Positions 1 through 8,690 of a stretch of 64,000 nucleotides of DNA are shown in pieces (position 1 is the first letter of the stretch; each line of letters opens with the position of its first letter). The DNA lies in assembly GCA_036266075.1 (NCBI GenBank), contig DATANV010000006.1, positions 186,001 to 250,000 on the forward strand, given 5' to 3'. A program made the translations under genes and the position numbers. Origin of the DNA: VRUE01 sp036266075 (GTDB taxonomy: Bacteria; Actinomycetota; Thermoleophilia; Solirubrobacterales; 70-9). The notes under the pieces are model-generated. The model made no database searches and was not told the origin of the DNA. It saw nothing but the letters and a program-made list of their open reading frames with translations.

Positions 1-401
1 TCGCGCAGCGGCGCTGCCAGCAGCGGGTTGAGGGCGCCGGCCCGTTCGGCGTCATCGACGGCGCGCAGCAGGCCAGCGCGGATCGCCCGCGCCAGCTCGG
101 CGTCGTCGATCCCGTAGCGCCGCGCGAAGCGTTCGCGCGACTCCGGCGTGGCGAGAGCCCGTGCCAGGGTCTCGCGACTGACCCCGAGCCGGCAGGCAGC
201 GCCGTCGAGAGCCGAGAGCGAGAACTGCTCGGCGATCTCCTGCAGGCTTTCCGGATTGCGCCAGGCGCGTGGCTGGCAGGGATCCTTGACCTTCTCGGGG
301 GCGTAAGAGGAGCCACCCGCCGCCAGGTAGACCAGGACCAGCGCCAGCGAAGCGGCGAGCGCCGCGCCGATCAGGAAGCGCCCCCGCGCATCGGGGCTCA
401 C
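1..401 (-). CDS. Membrane-anchored hypothetical protein, 3' end cut by window edge
   Basis: I do not recognise this gene. It starts with GTG at 401, and that codon overlaps the stop of the upstream MFS gene as GTGA, so the two are probably translationally coupled. The visible 133 residues begin with a short polar stretch, then one hydrophobic segment (about residues 9-28, rich in Leu/Ala) that could be a signal anchor. An extracytoplasmic part follows that contains two Cys (in the KDPCQPRAW and GAACRLG stretches) and Ala/Arg/Glu-rich helical sequence. The protein runs off the left edge. Its place at the end of an operon with an exporter and a transglycosylase suggests an envelope role, but no function can be named. 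Confidence 0.6.
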   Translation of the reverse strand, partial: MSPDARGRFLIGAALAASLALVLVYLAAGGSSYAPEKVKDPCQPRAWRNPESLQEIAEQFSLSALDGAACRLGVSRETLARALATPESRERFARRYGIDDAELARAIRAGLLRAVDDAERAGALNPLLAAPLR

Positions 402-1768
402 AGGTCCACCCTCCTCGCCAGGCCGATCGGGATCAGCGCCAGCAGGCCGAGCAGCGCGGCCAACCCGAAGGAGGAGCTGAAGGCATGGGTCGCGGCGCGG
501 TCGAGCTGGTCCTGGAGTTCTTCGCGCAGGCCGACGACCGCCACCCGGTCGGCGGGATCCTCGGGCAGCGGCTCGAAGGCTGGGCCGATCGTCGGCACCT
601 TCCCCCGCTCCCCTTCGAGCCGGTCCTGGATGCGCTGCGAGAGCTCGAGCTTGAGCAGCGGGCTGACCTTCGAGTCGAGGACGACGGCGGTGGCGGCGTC
701 GATCGCGTCATGGCGCTGCTGGTCGATTTCCTCGGTGAAGAGCGGCGTCAGCAGGATCAGGCCGACGGCGACGCCGGCGTGGCGGGCGGAGATCGTCCAG
801 CCGCCGTGGATCGCCTGCGGGGCGCGGCCGAGCAGGGCCGTCTCGGTGAGGGCCGAGAGAACCAGCGCCAGGCCGATGCCGACCAGCAGCTGGGGCGGCA
901 AGGTCAGGGCGACGTCGGCGTGCGGCAGCAGCGCCAGGCCGCCGAGGCCGCCGGAGACGAGGATCGCACCGGCCGCCGCGCGGGCGCGGGCGCTGCCGGC
1001 CCCCGGGCCGAGCCGCGCCCCGAGCAGGGCCGCCAGCGGCATCGCGGTGACGACGATGGCGGCGCCGATCGGGCTCAAGCGCCAGCCTTCGATCAGCAGC
1101 AGCACCAGCAGGAACAGGGCGGCGGCGATAGCCGAGGAGACCAGGGTCAGCGCGAGGTTGGCCAGCAGGTGGGGCCGCCCCGTGCGGCGCAGCTCGGCGG
1201 AGACGATGCCGGTCGCAGCCTCGTGCCTGGCGATCGCCAGCAGCGGCACGCCGGCGGCGATCGCCAGCGGCGCCTGCACGAGGAAGATCGACTGCCAGGA
1301 GACGAGCTGGGTCAGCAGGCCGCCGACCGCCGGGCCGAGCGCGGCGCCGGTCGCCCCCGCGGTCGCCCAAACCGCGACGGCGCGGCGCTCGGAGCCGGCA
1401 GTCGCGGGCAGCAGCTCGAGCACCGCCGTGACCGCCAGCGCGCCGCCGAGCGCCTGCGCGCAGCGGGCGGCTATCAGCGTGCTCAGCTCGGCGGCGATGC
1501 CGCAGGCGATGCCGGCCCCCGCGAACACGGCAAGACCGACGGCAGCGGCTCGACCGGGGCCGACCCGGCGAGCGAGGTGGGCGGCCGGCACCGCGGCGAG
1601 GGCCATCACCAGGTTGAAAGAGACGAGCACCCAGGTGACCCCGGCGACGCTGGTGTCCAGCTCGCGGTAGATCTCCGGCAGGGCGAGGACGACGATCGAG
1701 GAGTCGGCGAGGACCAGCCCGACGGCGAAAGCGAGCGCGGCGGTGCGCGGGCGCGGCGCGGCGTTCAT
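398..1768 (-). CDS. MFS transporter, DHA2/EmrB-QacA-like
   Basis: A 456-residue polytopic membrane protein with the look of a drug:H+ antiporter of the major facilitator superfamily. The first helix carries a D-S-S-I-V-V-L-A-L-P stretch, and residues near 45 read W-V-L-V-S-F-N-L; both are typical of the DHA2 (14-helix EmrB/QacA) group. The motif-A region (AAHLARRVGPGRAAAVG, about residue 62) lies in the loop after helix 2, and the motif-C-like run ATGAALGPAVGGLL is near residue 140. Between the penultimate and last helices is a charged segment (about residues 345-425) that is longer than usual. It overlaps the upstream transglycosylase by 4 bases (1765-1768) and the downstream gene by GTGA. 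The substrate cannot be read from sequence; an efflux role is family inference. Confidence 0.85.
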   Translation of the reverse strand: MNAAPRPRTAALAFAVGLVLADSSIVVLALPEIYRELDTSVAGVTWVLVSFNLVMALAAVPAAHLARRVGPGRAAAVGLAVFAGAGIACGIAAELSTLIAARCAQALGGALAVTAVLELLPATAGSERRAVAVWATAGATGAALGPAVGGLLTQLVSWQSIFLVQAPLAIAAGVPLLAIARHEAATGIVSAELRRTGRPHLLANLALTLVSSAIAAALFLLVLLLIEGWRLSPIGAAIVVTAMPLAALLGARLGPGAGSARARAAAGAILVSGGLGGLALLPHADVALTLPPQLLVGIGLALVLSALTETALLGRAPQAIHGGWTISARHAGVAVGLILLTPLFTEEIDQQRHDAIDAATAVVLDSKVSPLLKLELSQRIQDRLEGERGKVPTIGPAFEPLPEDPADRVAVVGLREELQDQLDRAATHAFSSSFGLAALLGLLALIPIGLARRVDL

Positions 1769-2346
1769 CGGTAGCCCAGCTCCTGCGCGTAGGTGTCGCG
1801 GTAGGCGCGACGCTTGCCGAGCACCTCTTCGACATAGGCGCGGGTTTCCGGGAAGGAGATGTCGCCGAGCGCCATCTGGGATCCACCCCAGGTTTCGGCT
1901 CTGCTCGGTCCGGCGTTGTAGGCGGCCAGCGCAGCAACCTCGTCGCCGCCGAAGCGATCGAGCAGTTCGCGCAGACGGTAGGTGCCGTAGCGGATGTTGA
2001 TTTCCGGATCGGAGAGGTCGCCCAGGTTGAAGCTGGTGCCACCACTGTGGCGCTCGATCTCGTTCGCGGTTTCGGGGGTTATCTGCATCAGCCCCCTGGC
2101 GCCGGCACTCGAGGTGCTGTCGCTGAACTTCGACTCGGCGTAGATAACGGCCGCGATCAGCGCCGCGTCGACGTCCTTTTCCCTCGCCTGTTGTCGGATG
2201 ATGTCCTCGTGGCGCAGCGGCAGCGTCAGCTCCTGGATGACGTGGTCGAAGGTACCCGAAGCGAGGAGGCCGGCTGCCAGAGCTCCGCCGGCGACCACCG
2301 CGAGCCCGCCGGCGAGCAGCCGTCGGCGCCTCGCCCTGCGCTTCAT
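1765..2346 (-). CDS. Lytic transglycosylase (SLT domain), membrane-anchored
   Basis: A 193-residue protein that should cleave the MurNAc-GlcNAc bond of peptidoglycan, leaving 1,6-anhydro ends. Residues 1-10 are strongly basic and are followed by one hydrophobic anchor (about 11-30), so the enzyme faces outward. The SLT fold follows: the catalytic Glu is Glu71 in the A-E-S-K-F motif, then GARGLMQITPETA and the late AALAAYNAGP motif, which are diagnostic for the goose-lysozyme-like family. It overlaps coaE by 4 bases upstream (2343-2346) and the MFS gene by 4 bases downstream, so coaE, transglycosylase and transporter form one transcript. It is short, with no LysM or other wall-binding domain. 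Confidence 0.9.
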   Translation of the reverse strand: MKRRARRRRLLAGGLAVVAGGALAAGLLASGTFDHVIQELTLPLRHEDIIRQQAREKDVDAALIAAVIYAESKFSDSTSSAGARGLMQITPETANEIERHSGGTSFNLGDLSDPEINIRYGTYRLRELLDRFGGDEVAALAAYNAGPSRAETWGGSQMALGDISFPETRAYVEEVLGKRRAYRDTYAQELGYR

Positions 2347-2927
2347 CGGCGCAGCTTCTCGACGAGAGCGGACAGCTTCCGCTCCAGCTCCTCGACGCTG
2401 CCGTCGTTCTCGACCACGTGCTCGGCGAGGGCCGCCTTCTCCTCCTGCGTGAGCTGCCGGGCCTCGCGCTCGCCGACGAGGGCGTGGCCCCGGGCCTCGG
2501 CGCGGGCGCGCCGAACCGGCTCGGCGGCGATCACGGCGATCGTCGTGTCGAACGCCGGCGCCATCTCCGACTCGAAGAGCAGCGGCACCTCGACCACGGC
2601 GACCTCGGCATCCCCGGGAAGCGCCGCCAGCCAGTTGGCGATCTGCGCCCCCACGAGGGGATGGATCTGCCGCTCGAGCCAGGCCAGCTCGCCGCGGTCG
2701 GCGAAGACGATCTCGCCGATCCGATCGCGGTCGACGCGCCCGCCGGGAGCCACATCCTCGCCCCAGCGGGCGATCAGTCGCGGCAGCAGCAGCTCCCCCT
2801 CGAGCAGCTCATGCACGACCGCGTCGCTGGAGATCGTCGGCGCCCCCAGCCGCGCGAACGCCGCCAGCGCCTCGGACTTCCCCGCGGCGATCCCCCCGGT
2901 CAGGCCGATCGTCAGCGGCCGCGCCAC
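2343..2927 (-). CDS. coaE: Dephospho-CoA kinase
   Basis: It catalyses the last step of coenzyme A synthesis, ATP-dependent phosphorylation of the 3'-hydroxyl of dephospho-CoA, in the cytoplasm. The 194 residues match the usual family length. The P-loop GLTGGIAAGKSEA lies at about residues 8-20, followed by the ISSD(A)VVHELL segment where the conserved Asp acts as base. The lid region contains VVEVPLLFES and later RARAEARGH, also typical. The gene lies 6 bases downstream of rpsA and overlaps the following transglycosylase by 4 bases; rpsA-coaE linkage is common in actinobacteria. The ATG start at 2927 gives a normal N-terminus directly before the first beta strand. Confidence 0.95.
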   Translation of the reverse strand: MARPLTIGLTGGIAAGKSEALAAFARLGAPTISSDAVVHELLEGELLLPRLIARWGEDVAPGGRVDRDRIGEIVFADRGELAWLERQIHPLVGAQIANWLAALPGDAEVAVVEVPLLFESEMAPAFDTTIAVIAAEPVRRARAEARGHALVGEREARQLTQEEKAALAEHVVENDGSVEELERKLSALVEKLRR

Positions 2928-2933
2928 GTCCAG

Positions 2934-4388
2934 CTAAGACTCTGCAGGCGCCTCGGGCTCGTCGGCCACAGGAGCCTCATCGCCAACCGGCTCCTCAGCT
3001 GCGGCCTCAGGCTCCTCGGTGGGGGCCTCAGGCTCCTCGGCGGCCGGAGCAGTCGCCTCCTCGGCCTCAGGCTCCTCCGCTAGGAGCTCCGCCGACGCCT
3101 CTTCCGCGGGTGGCGTGGGGGTGGGCCCCTCGTCCGTAGCTTGCGAGGAGGAGGGGTCCTCCTCCGCGACGGGACCCGCGGCCGAGCCGTCCGAATCCTC
3201 GTCAGAAGTCCCTGCAGCAGCTTCCATCTGCTCGCCGAGATCCCCCATAGGCATGTTGCCCCCCTCGACCCGCTTGATGCTCAGCGACAGTCGCCGACGC
3301 TCCTCGTCGATCTCGAGGATCTTCACGTTCAGCTTGGAGTCGGGCTCGACGACCTCGCTCGGGCTCTCGACGTGGTGATCGGCAAGCTCGGAGATGTGGA
3401 CCAGACCCTCGACGCCGGGCAAGATCTCGACGAAGGCGCCGAAGGCGACGACCTTGGTGACCGTGCCCTCGAGCACGTCGCCAGAGCGGTGGGTGCTGAT
3501 GACCCGCTGCCAGGGGTCCTCTTGCGTCTGCTTGAGACCCAGCGAGATGCGCTGCCGGTTGCGGTCGATGTCGAGCACTTTGATCCGCACCGTGTCGCCG
3601 ATCGAAACCACCTCCGAAGGGTGGTTGACGTGGCTCCAGGAAAGCTCGGAGATGTGGATCAGGCCGTCGATCCCGTCGAGGTCGACGAAGGCGCCGAAGT
3701 CGACGATGTTGGAGATCTTGCCCTCGACCACCTGGCCCGGCTCGAGTCGCCCGAGGATCTGCTCGCGCACCTCTTTGCGCTCTTCCTCGAGGACCGCGCG
3801 CCGCGAGAGCACGACGTTGTTGCGACTGCGGTTCAGCTCGATCACCTTGCACTCAAGCGTCTGACTGAGGAACTCGTCGAGGTTGTGGACGCGGCGGATG
3901 TCGACCAGCGAGGCGGGCAGGAAGCCGCGCACCCCGAGGTCGAGGATCAGGCCGCCCTTGACGACCTCGATCACGGTCCCTTCGACCGGTTCGCCCGACT
4001 CGGCCGCCGCCTCGATTCGCCGCCAGGCTTTCTCGAAGCGGGCCCGTTTCTTGGAGAGCACCAGCCGGCCCTCGGCGTCCTCTTTGGTCAAGACCAGGGC
4101 GTCGACCTCCTCGCCCAGCTCGACCTCGTCAGCCGGGTCGACCGACTTGCGGATCGAGAGCTCGGTCGAGGGGATGACCCCCTCGGACTTGTAGCCGATG
4201 TCGACCAGGACCTCGTCCTTGTCGATGCGCACGACCTTGCCCTTGACCACGTCGCCCTCGTCGAAGACGACCATCGTCGCCGCGTAGTTCGGAACGACCT
4301 TGCCGTCGACTTCGAGCAGCAGGCCGCCGGAGCCCTCCACGGGGTTCCCCGCAGACTCAGGAGCGATGGTCGTATCGGTCACGGACAC
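2934..4388 (-). CDS. rpsA: 30S ribosomal protein S1
   Basis: It binds mRNA on the small ribosomal subunit and helps initiation on weakly structured or weak-SD leaders. With the GTG at 4388 the protein has 484 residues and four S1 (OB-fold) repeats at about 45-114, 132-197, 217-286 and 303-373. The last two carry the canonical DFGAFVDL and AFGAFVEI signatures. Four repeats is the usual actinobacterial form. Residues about 380-484 are an acidic tail of Glu, Ala, Pro and Asp with repeated E-E-P-E-A units, probably disordered. The reading frame stays open upstream to 4721, but that part is antisense to the divergent oxidoreductase and lacks similarity to S1. The GTG at 4382 is an equally possible start. 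No strong Shine-Dalgarno is visible. Confidence 0.95.
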   Translation of the reverse strand: MSVTDTTIAPESAGNPVEGSGGLLLEVDGKVVPNYAATMVVFDEGDVVKGKVVRIDKDEVLVDIGYKSEGVIPSTELSIRKSVDPADEVELGEEVDALVLTKEDAEGRLVLSKKRARFEKAWRRIEAAAESGEPVEGTVIEVVKGGLILDLGVRGFLPASLVDIRRVHNLDEFLSQTLECKVIELNRSRNNVVLSRRAVLEEERKEVREQILGRLEPGQVVEGKISNIVDFGAFVDLDGIDGLIHISELSWSHVNHPSEVVSIGDTVRIKVLDIDRNRQRISLGLKQTQEDPWQRVISTHRSGDVLEGTVTKVVAFGAFVEILPGVEGLVHISELADHHVESPSEVVEPDSKLNVKILEIDEERRRLSLSIKRVEGGNMPMGDLGEQMEAAAGTSDEDSDGSAAGPVAEEDPSSSQATDEGPTPTPPAEEASAELLAEEPEAEEATAPAAEEPEAPTEEPEAAAEEPVGDEAPVADEPEAPAES

Positions 4389-4454
4389 AGCGGCGGATGA
4401 TTGCAGAAACCGTTGATTCGGCGTCCCAGCCCCGGGGCGGGTATCCTGCCCGCC

Positions 4455-5642
4455 GTGCCTGTGCGAGCGACGAAGCGGGGAAACGAACGGACCCCCCTCG
4501 ACGGCGCCTACGACGTGGTGATCTGCGGAGCGAGCTTCGCAGGGTTGGCGGTCGCGCGCGAGCTGGCCGGGTCCGGTGCCGACGTGATGGTCATCGACCG
4601 CTACGAGATCGGGGAGCGGCAGACCTCTGCCTGCGGCATCCCGACTTCCTGGCTCGAAGTCACCGGCCTGATGGAGTCGGAGCGCCAGCGCTTCGACTCC
4701 CTGCTGGTGCACACTCCCCACGGCAGCACTCGCTACCGGCTCCCCTGGACGTTCTCGACCTTCGACTACCGAGAGCTGTGCGCACTGCTCTGGCGGGACT
4801 GCGACGCTCGCTTCGAGACCGCCAAGGTCAATGGCCGCGACATGCAGACCAGGGCCGACGGGGCGATCGCCGTCGAGACCGATCGCGGCGTGCTCTCGGC
4901 CCCACTCGTCGTCGACGCCCTCGGGTGGCGCCGCATGCTGGCCGCAGATGGCGGGTTCCAGCCGCCCGACGCACCCCTCTCACGCGGTCTGGAGGTCCAT
5001 CCCGAGGGGTCCGCCGAGGACCTCGAGGTGTGGGTCGACCGGCGCTACGTACCGGCAGGCTACGGCTGGTCGTTTCCAGCCGGCGACGAGCTGCGGATAG
5101 GTGTCGGCTCCTTTGACCCGCGCTTCCATGTCCGGGCTACCACCGAGTTGCTGGCAGAAGATCTCAACCGCGATCGAGTCCGCTACCAAGGCAACTGGAT
5201 TCCCCACAAGCTGCGCGGTGCAACCGAGGGCGGCGTTTTCTTCGTCGGCGACTCGGCGGGACACTGCCTGCCCCTGACCGCCGAGGGGATCAGGACCGCG
5301 CTCTATTTCGGAATCGTGCTTGGGCGAGAGCTCCGCGGGGTCATCGAGGAAAAACAGGGCCGCGAGCAGGCGATGGCGAGCTACACCGACTTCCACGACT
5401 CGCATGAGTGGAAGTTCCGCTGGATACTGCGAGTGCAGAAGATGGTCCCACGCATCCCCCCTCGCATCCTCGGCCCATTGCTCCGCGCAGTGGGCAGGAA
5501 GCGTTTCCTCGACTGGGCCTTCGCCCACTACCTGCGGATCGCGCCGCCGGCACTAGCGCACGACCAGCACCGTGCCGGCGATCAGCAGGCAGACACCGAG
5601 GATTCTCTCGGGGCCAAGCGAGACCTGGTCGAGACCGAATAG
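4455..5642 (+). CDS. FAD-dependent oxidoreductase, geranylgeranyl-reductase-like
   Basis: The N-terminal dinucleotide-binding motif YDVVICGASFAGLAVAREL is followed by the acidic end of strand 2 (VIDRYEIG) and a Cys-containing SACGIPTSW segment. The second FAD motif, VFFVGDSAGHCLPLTAEGI, lies about 60% along. This layout fits the PHBH/geranylgeranyl reductase group of flavoproteins, which reduce isoprenoid chains or hydroxylate aromatics; the substrate is unknown. An ATG at 4401 is in frame, but I prefer GTG at 4455 (395 residues) because it leaves room for a promoter shared with divergent rpsA and removes a low-complexity leader. The last 30 codons (5553-5642) run antisense to the 3' end of the next gene, so the C-terminal tail may be poorly conserved. 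Confidence 0.8.
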   Translation: MPVRATKRGNERTPLDGAYDVVICGASFAGLAVARELAGSGADVMVIDRYEIGERQTSACGIPTSWLEVTGLMESERQRFDSLLVHTPHGSTRYRLPWTFSTFDYRELCALLWRDCDARFETAKVNGRDMQTRADGAIAVETDRGVLSAPLVVDALGWRRMLAADGGFQPPDAPLSRGLEVHPEGSAEDLEVWVDRRYVPAGYGWSFPAGDELRIGVGSFDPRFHVRATTELLAEDLNRDRVRYQGNWIPHKLRGATEGGVFFVGDSAGHCLPLTAEGIRTALYFGIVLGRELRGVIEEKQGREQAMASYTDFHDSHEWKFRWILRVQKMVPRIPPRILGPLLRAVGRKRFLDWAFAHYLRIAPPALAHDQHRAGDQQADTEDSLGAKRDLVETE

Positions 5643-5990
5643 GCCAAGCCGGTCGATCACCACCGAGGCGACGAGCTGGCCGGTGATCGTCGCCGCGGCG
5701 ACGCCCCCCGCTCCGATGGCGGCGACCGCGATCAGCGCGTTGGTCACGTAGATCGCGCCCAGCAAACCGCCGAGCAGGTAGTACCAGCTGACGTCGAAGG
5801 TCGAGCTGAGGCCGCCTGCCTTGCCGCTGAGGACGACGATCGCCGCCAGGGCGACCGTTCCCACCAGGAAGGAGACCAGCGCCGCCGGCAGACTGCCCGT
5901 GGCCCGTCCAAGGCCAGCGTTGATCGGTGCCTGCAGGGCGATCAGTCCGCCGGCGACAGCGGTCAGCAGGACCGCCAGGCCTCTATCCAT
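5553..5990 (-). CDS. DMT-family transporter, YdcZ/DUF606 type
   Basis: A 145-residue, very hydrophobic protein with five predicted membrane helices. The first carries AVAGGLIALQAPINAGLGRATGS, the signature start of the small DUF606/YdcZ group of drug/metabolite-type transporters: a conserved Gln-Pro-Asn in helix 1 followed by a charged turn. Proteins of this size usually work as dimers or as pairs of half-transporters; only one copy is seen here. The gene ends convergent with the flavoprotein gene, and the two coding regions overlap by 90 bases. It starts 9 bases after the polA stop on the same strand, so it is probably the last gene of the polA transcript. The substrate is unknown. Confidence 0.8.
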   Translation of the reverse strand: MDRGLAVLLTAVAGGLIALQAPINAGLGRATGSLPAALVSFLVGTVALAAIVVLSGKAGGLSSTFDVSWYYLLGGLLGAIYVTNALIAVAAIGAGGVAAATITGQLVASVVIDRLGLFGLDQVSLGPERILGVCLLIAGTVLVVR

Positions 5991-5999
5991 CGAGACCCC

Positions 6000-8690
6000 T
6001 CACTTCGCCTCCAGCCAGTCCGTCCCGACGCCGACGTCGACCTCGAGCGGCGGGTCGAGCTGGTACGCGGCGCACATCTCGCGACGCACCAGCTCGACCG
6101 CGTCGTCCATCTCGCCCGGCGGTCCCTCGAAGAGCAGCTCGTCGTGGATCTGCAGGACGAGGCGCGTCTCCGAGCCGCTCTTGGCCAGGGCGTTCTGGCA
6201 ACGCACCATCGCCACCTTGATGATGTCGGCGGCGGTCCCCTGGATGACGGTGTTGACCGCCAGGCGCTCGCCGAGGCGGCGGGTGTTGGGGTTGCCGGAG
6301 CGCAGCTCCGGGATCGGGCGGCGGCGGCCCATCAGGGTCTTGACGAAGCCCTCCTCCTGGGCGCGCTCGACAACCTCCTCGCGAAAGGCTCGCACTGCCG
6401 GGAAACGCTCCAGGTAGCGAGCGACGAATTCCTCACCCTCTTTGCGGGGGATGTTGAGCCGGTCAGCGAGACCGAACCCGGTCAGCCCGTAGACGATCCC
6501 GAAGTTGACCATCTTCGCCTTCGAGCGCTGGCCGACGTCAACCTCCTCGCGGGAGATGCCGAAGACCTCGGCGGCGGTCGCAGCGTGCACGTCTTCGCCG
6601 GCGCGGAAGATCTCCTTCAGTACCCCCTCGTCGGCGACGTGGGCCAGGACCCGCAGCTCGACCTGGCTGTAGTCGGCCGAGAGCAGACGGGAGCCGCGCT
6701 CGGCGACGAAGCAGCCGCGCACCGGCCGGCCGATCTCGGTGCGGATCGGGATGTTCTGCAGGTTGGGGTTGGTGCTGGAGAGGCGACCGGTGGTCGTCGC
6801 CGCCTGGTTGAAGGTCGTGTGCACACGGCCCGTCTGCGGATCGATCAGGTCGGGGAGCGAGTCGAGGTAGGTGCTCTTCAGCTTGCTCAGCTCGCGCCAC
6901 TGCTCGATCTTCTCGACGATCGGATGCTCGTCGCGGATCTGGGCGAGGACGCGGGCGTCGGTCGAGAAGCCGGTTTTCCCGCGCCGCTTGCGGGTCAGGC
7001 CGAGCTTCTCAAAGAGGATGCGGCCGACCTGCTGGGGCGAGCCGATCGTGAACTCCTCCTCGGCCAGCTCGAAGATCTCCCGCTCGAGGGTGTCGATCCG
7101 CTCGCCGAAGCCAGCGCCGACCTCCGCCAGCCGCTCGGCGTCGAGCTTCAGCCCCTCGCGTTCCATTGCCGCCAGTACGTGGACCAGCGGCAGCTCGACG
7201 TCGCGCAGCAGCGGCTCCAGGTCTAGCGCGGCGAGGCGGGGTCGCTGCGCGTCGGTGAGGGCGGCGACGAGGCGAGCCTCCTCCGCCGGCTCAAGCCCCG
7301 CCTCCCCCTCCTCGCCGAGCGAGAGCTGGCCATCCTCGGCATCGCTGGGAGCGCCCGCCGTATCGGTCGGCATGGCGATGCCGATCCCAGCGTCGGCCGC
7401 CAGCTCGGTCAGCTCGTAGGTGCGCCGCTGCGGCTCCAGCAGATAGGCGGCGAGCAGCGTGTCGTGCTCTATCCCCAGCACCACCCCCTTGCGCGCCGCG
7501 GCGGCGAGCAGGCCGTGCCGCCCACCGCCTAGCGACTTGGCGTCGTGGGCGGCCAGCGGGCGCCCGACGAGTCCGACCGCCAGCTCGTCGAGGGTCGCGG
7601 TACCGGCGACGATCCGCTCGCCGCCGGCCCCCGCCCAGCGCTCGCCGTCGATCGCCAGCGCCACCGGCCCAGCGCCAAGGTCGGCGGGCGTCCCGGCGAC
7701 CGCCTCGACCTGTAGCTCGGTCTCGACGCTGCGACCGGGCACCGCCTGGCCGTCGGGCAACGCTTCTTCGAGGCGCTCCAGCACGGCCCGCAGCTCAAAC
7801 TCGCGCATGAAGTCCCGCAGCGCGCCGCGGTCGGGCTCGGAGGCCATCGCCGCCGCCAGGTCGATGCCGGTCTCGACGTCGTAGTGGAGCGTCGCCAGCT
7901 GCTTCGACATGCGGGCGTCGTCGGCGTGCTCGAGCAGGTTCTGCTTGCGTTTGGCGCCGGAGATCTCCTCGACGGCGCCCAGCACGCCCTCCAGGGAGCC
8001 GAATCGCTGCAGGAGCTGGGTGGCGGTCTTCTCGCCGATGCCGGGAACGCCGGGGATGTTGTCGGAGGTGTCGCCACGCAGCCCCATCAGGTCGGTGATC
8101 AGCCCCGGCGGCACCCCGTAGCGCTCGACGACCGCCTCCTCGTCGTAGACCTTGGTCTCGGTGATCCCGCGCGAGGTGCTCATCACCCGCACGCCCGGCC
8201 CGACGAGCTGGTAGGCGTCGCGATCGCCGGTCACGACCATCACCGGGATGCCCTCCTCACGCGCTTGCCGGGTCAGCGAGGCGATCACGTCGTCGGCCTC
8301 GTAGCCGTCGACCTTGACGTTGGCGTAGCCGAAGGCCTCGACCAGCGGCATCAGGTGCGGCCACTGCTCGCGCAGCAGGTCGGGGCGCGGTTTGCGCTGG
8401 GCCGTGTAGAGGTCGTAGGTGACCTCGCGCCCCGACATGCCGGCGTCCCAGGCGACCACGACGCCGGCGGGCCGGTGCTCGTCGATGATCTTGACCAGCA
8501 TCGAAGCGAGGCCGTAGATCGCATTCGTCGGCCGCCCATCGCTGGTGCCGATCGACTCCGGCAGGGCGAAGAAAGCCCTGTAGGCGAGCGAGTTGCCGTC
8601 GATCAGGAACAGCTCGGCGCCAGCGTCGGCGGTGGCCTTCGTGCCTTCCGCCGTGGCCTTTTCGCGCGTTGCAGCCATCTCGCCGATCAT
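6000..8690 (-). CDS. polA: DNA polymerase I
   Basis: An 896-residue family A polymerase for Okazaki fragment processing and repair. The 5'-3' nuclease domain begins at about residue 27 (LFLIDGNSLAYRAFF) and includes the MVVTGDRDAYQL and GIPGIGEKTA-like helix-hairpin-helix segments. The polymerase domain has motif A (SADYSQVELRVL), motif B (KMVNFGIVYGLTG) and motif C (LQIHDELLFE). The middle 3'-5' exonuclease-like domain lacks the D-x-E of Exo I: the strand reads ALAIDGERW where proofreading enzymes have DxE. It is therefore probably without proofreading, as in Taq and most actinobacterial PolA. The ATG at 8690 overlaps the stop of the DUF559 gene as ATGA, which fixes the start; ATG 8678 is the alternative. 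Confidence 0.96.
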   Translation of the reverse strand: MIGEMAATREKATAEGTKATADAGAELFLIDGNSLAYRAFFALPESIGTSDGRPTNAIYGLASMLVKIIDEHRPAGVVVAWDAGMSGREVTYDLYTAQRKPRPDLLREQWPHLMPLVEAFGYANVKVDGYEADDVIASLTRQAREEGIPVMVVTGDRDAYQLVGPGVRVMSTSRGITETKVYDEEAVVERYGVPPGLITDLMGLRGDTSDNIPGVPGIGEKTATQLLQRFGSLEGVLGAVEEISGAKRKQNLLEHADDARMSKQLATLHYDVETGIDLAAAMASEPDRGALRDFMREFELRAVLERLEEALPDGQAVPGRSVETELQVEAVAGTPADLGAGPVALAIDGERWAGAGGERIVAGTATLDELAVGLVGRPLAAHDAKSLGGGRHGLLAAAARKGVVLGIEHDTLLAAYLLEPQRRTYELTELAADAGIGIAMPTDTAGAPSDAEDGQLSLGEEGEAGLEPAEEARLVAALTDAQRPRLAALDLEPLLRDVELPLVHVLAAMEREGLKLDAERLAEVGAGFGERIDTLEREIFELAEEEFTIGSPQQVGRILFEKLGLTRKRRGKTGFSTDARVLAQIRDEHPIVEKIEQWRELSKLKSTYLDSLPDLIDPQTGRVHTTFNQAATTTGRLSSTNPNLQNIPIRTEIGRPVRGCFVAERGSRLLSADYSQVELRVLAHVADEGVLKEIFRAGEDVHAATAAEVFGISREEVDVGQRSKAKMVNFGIVYGLTGFGLADRLNIPRKEGEEFVARYLERFPAVRAFREEVVERAQEEGFVKTLMGRRRPIPELRSGNPNTRRLGERLAVNTVIQGTAADIIKVAMVRCQNALAKSGSETRLVLQIHDELLFEGPPGEMDDAVELVRREMCAAYQLDPPLEVDVGVGTDWLEAK

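Noticed and set aside
485..1774. Long plus-strand frame antisense to the MFS gene
   Set aside because: Low-complexity Arg/Gly/Asp/Gln composition and no recognisable motif; the antisense MFS frame has clear helices and family motifs.
3100..3200. Palindrome-like GC run in the 3' part of rpsA
   Set aside because: It comes from the repetitive Glu/Pro/Ala codons of the S1 tail and does not form long complementary arms.
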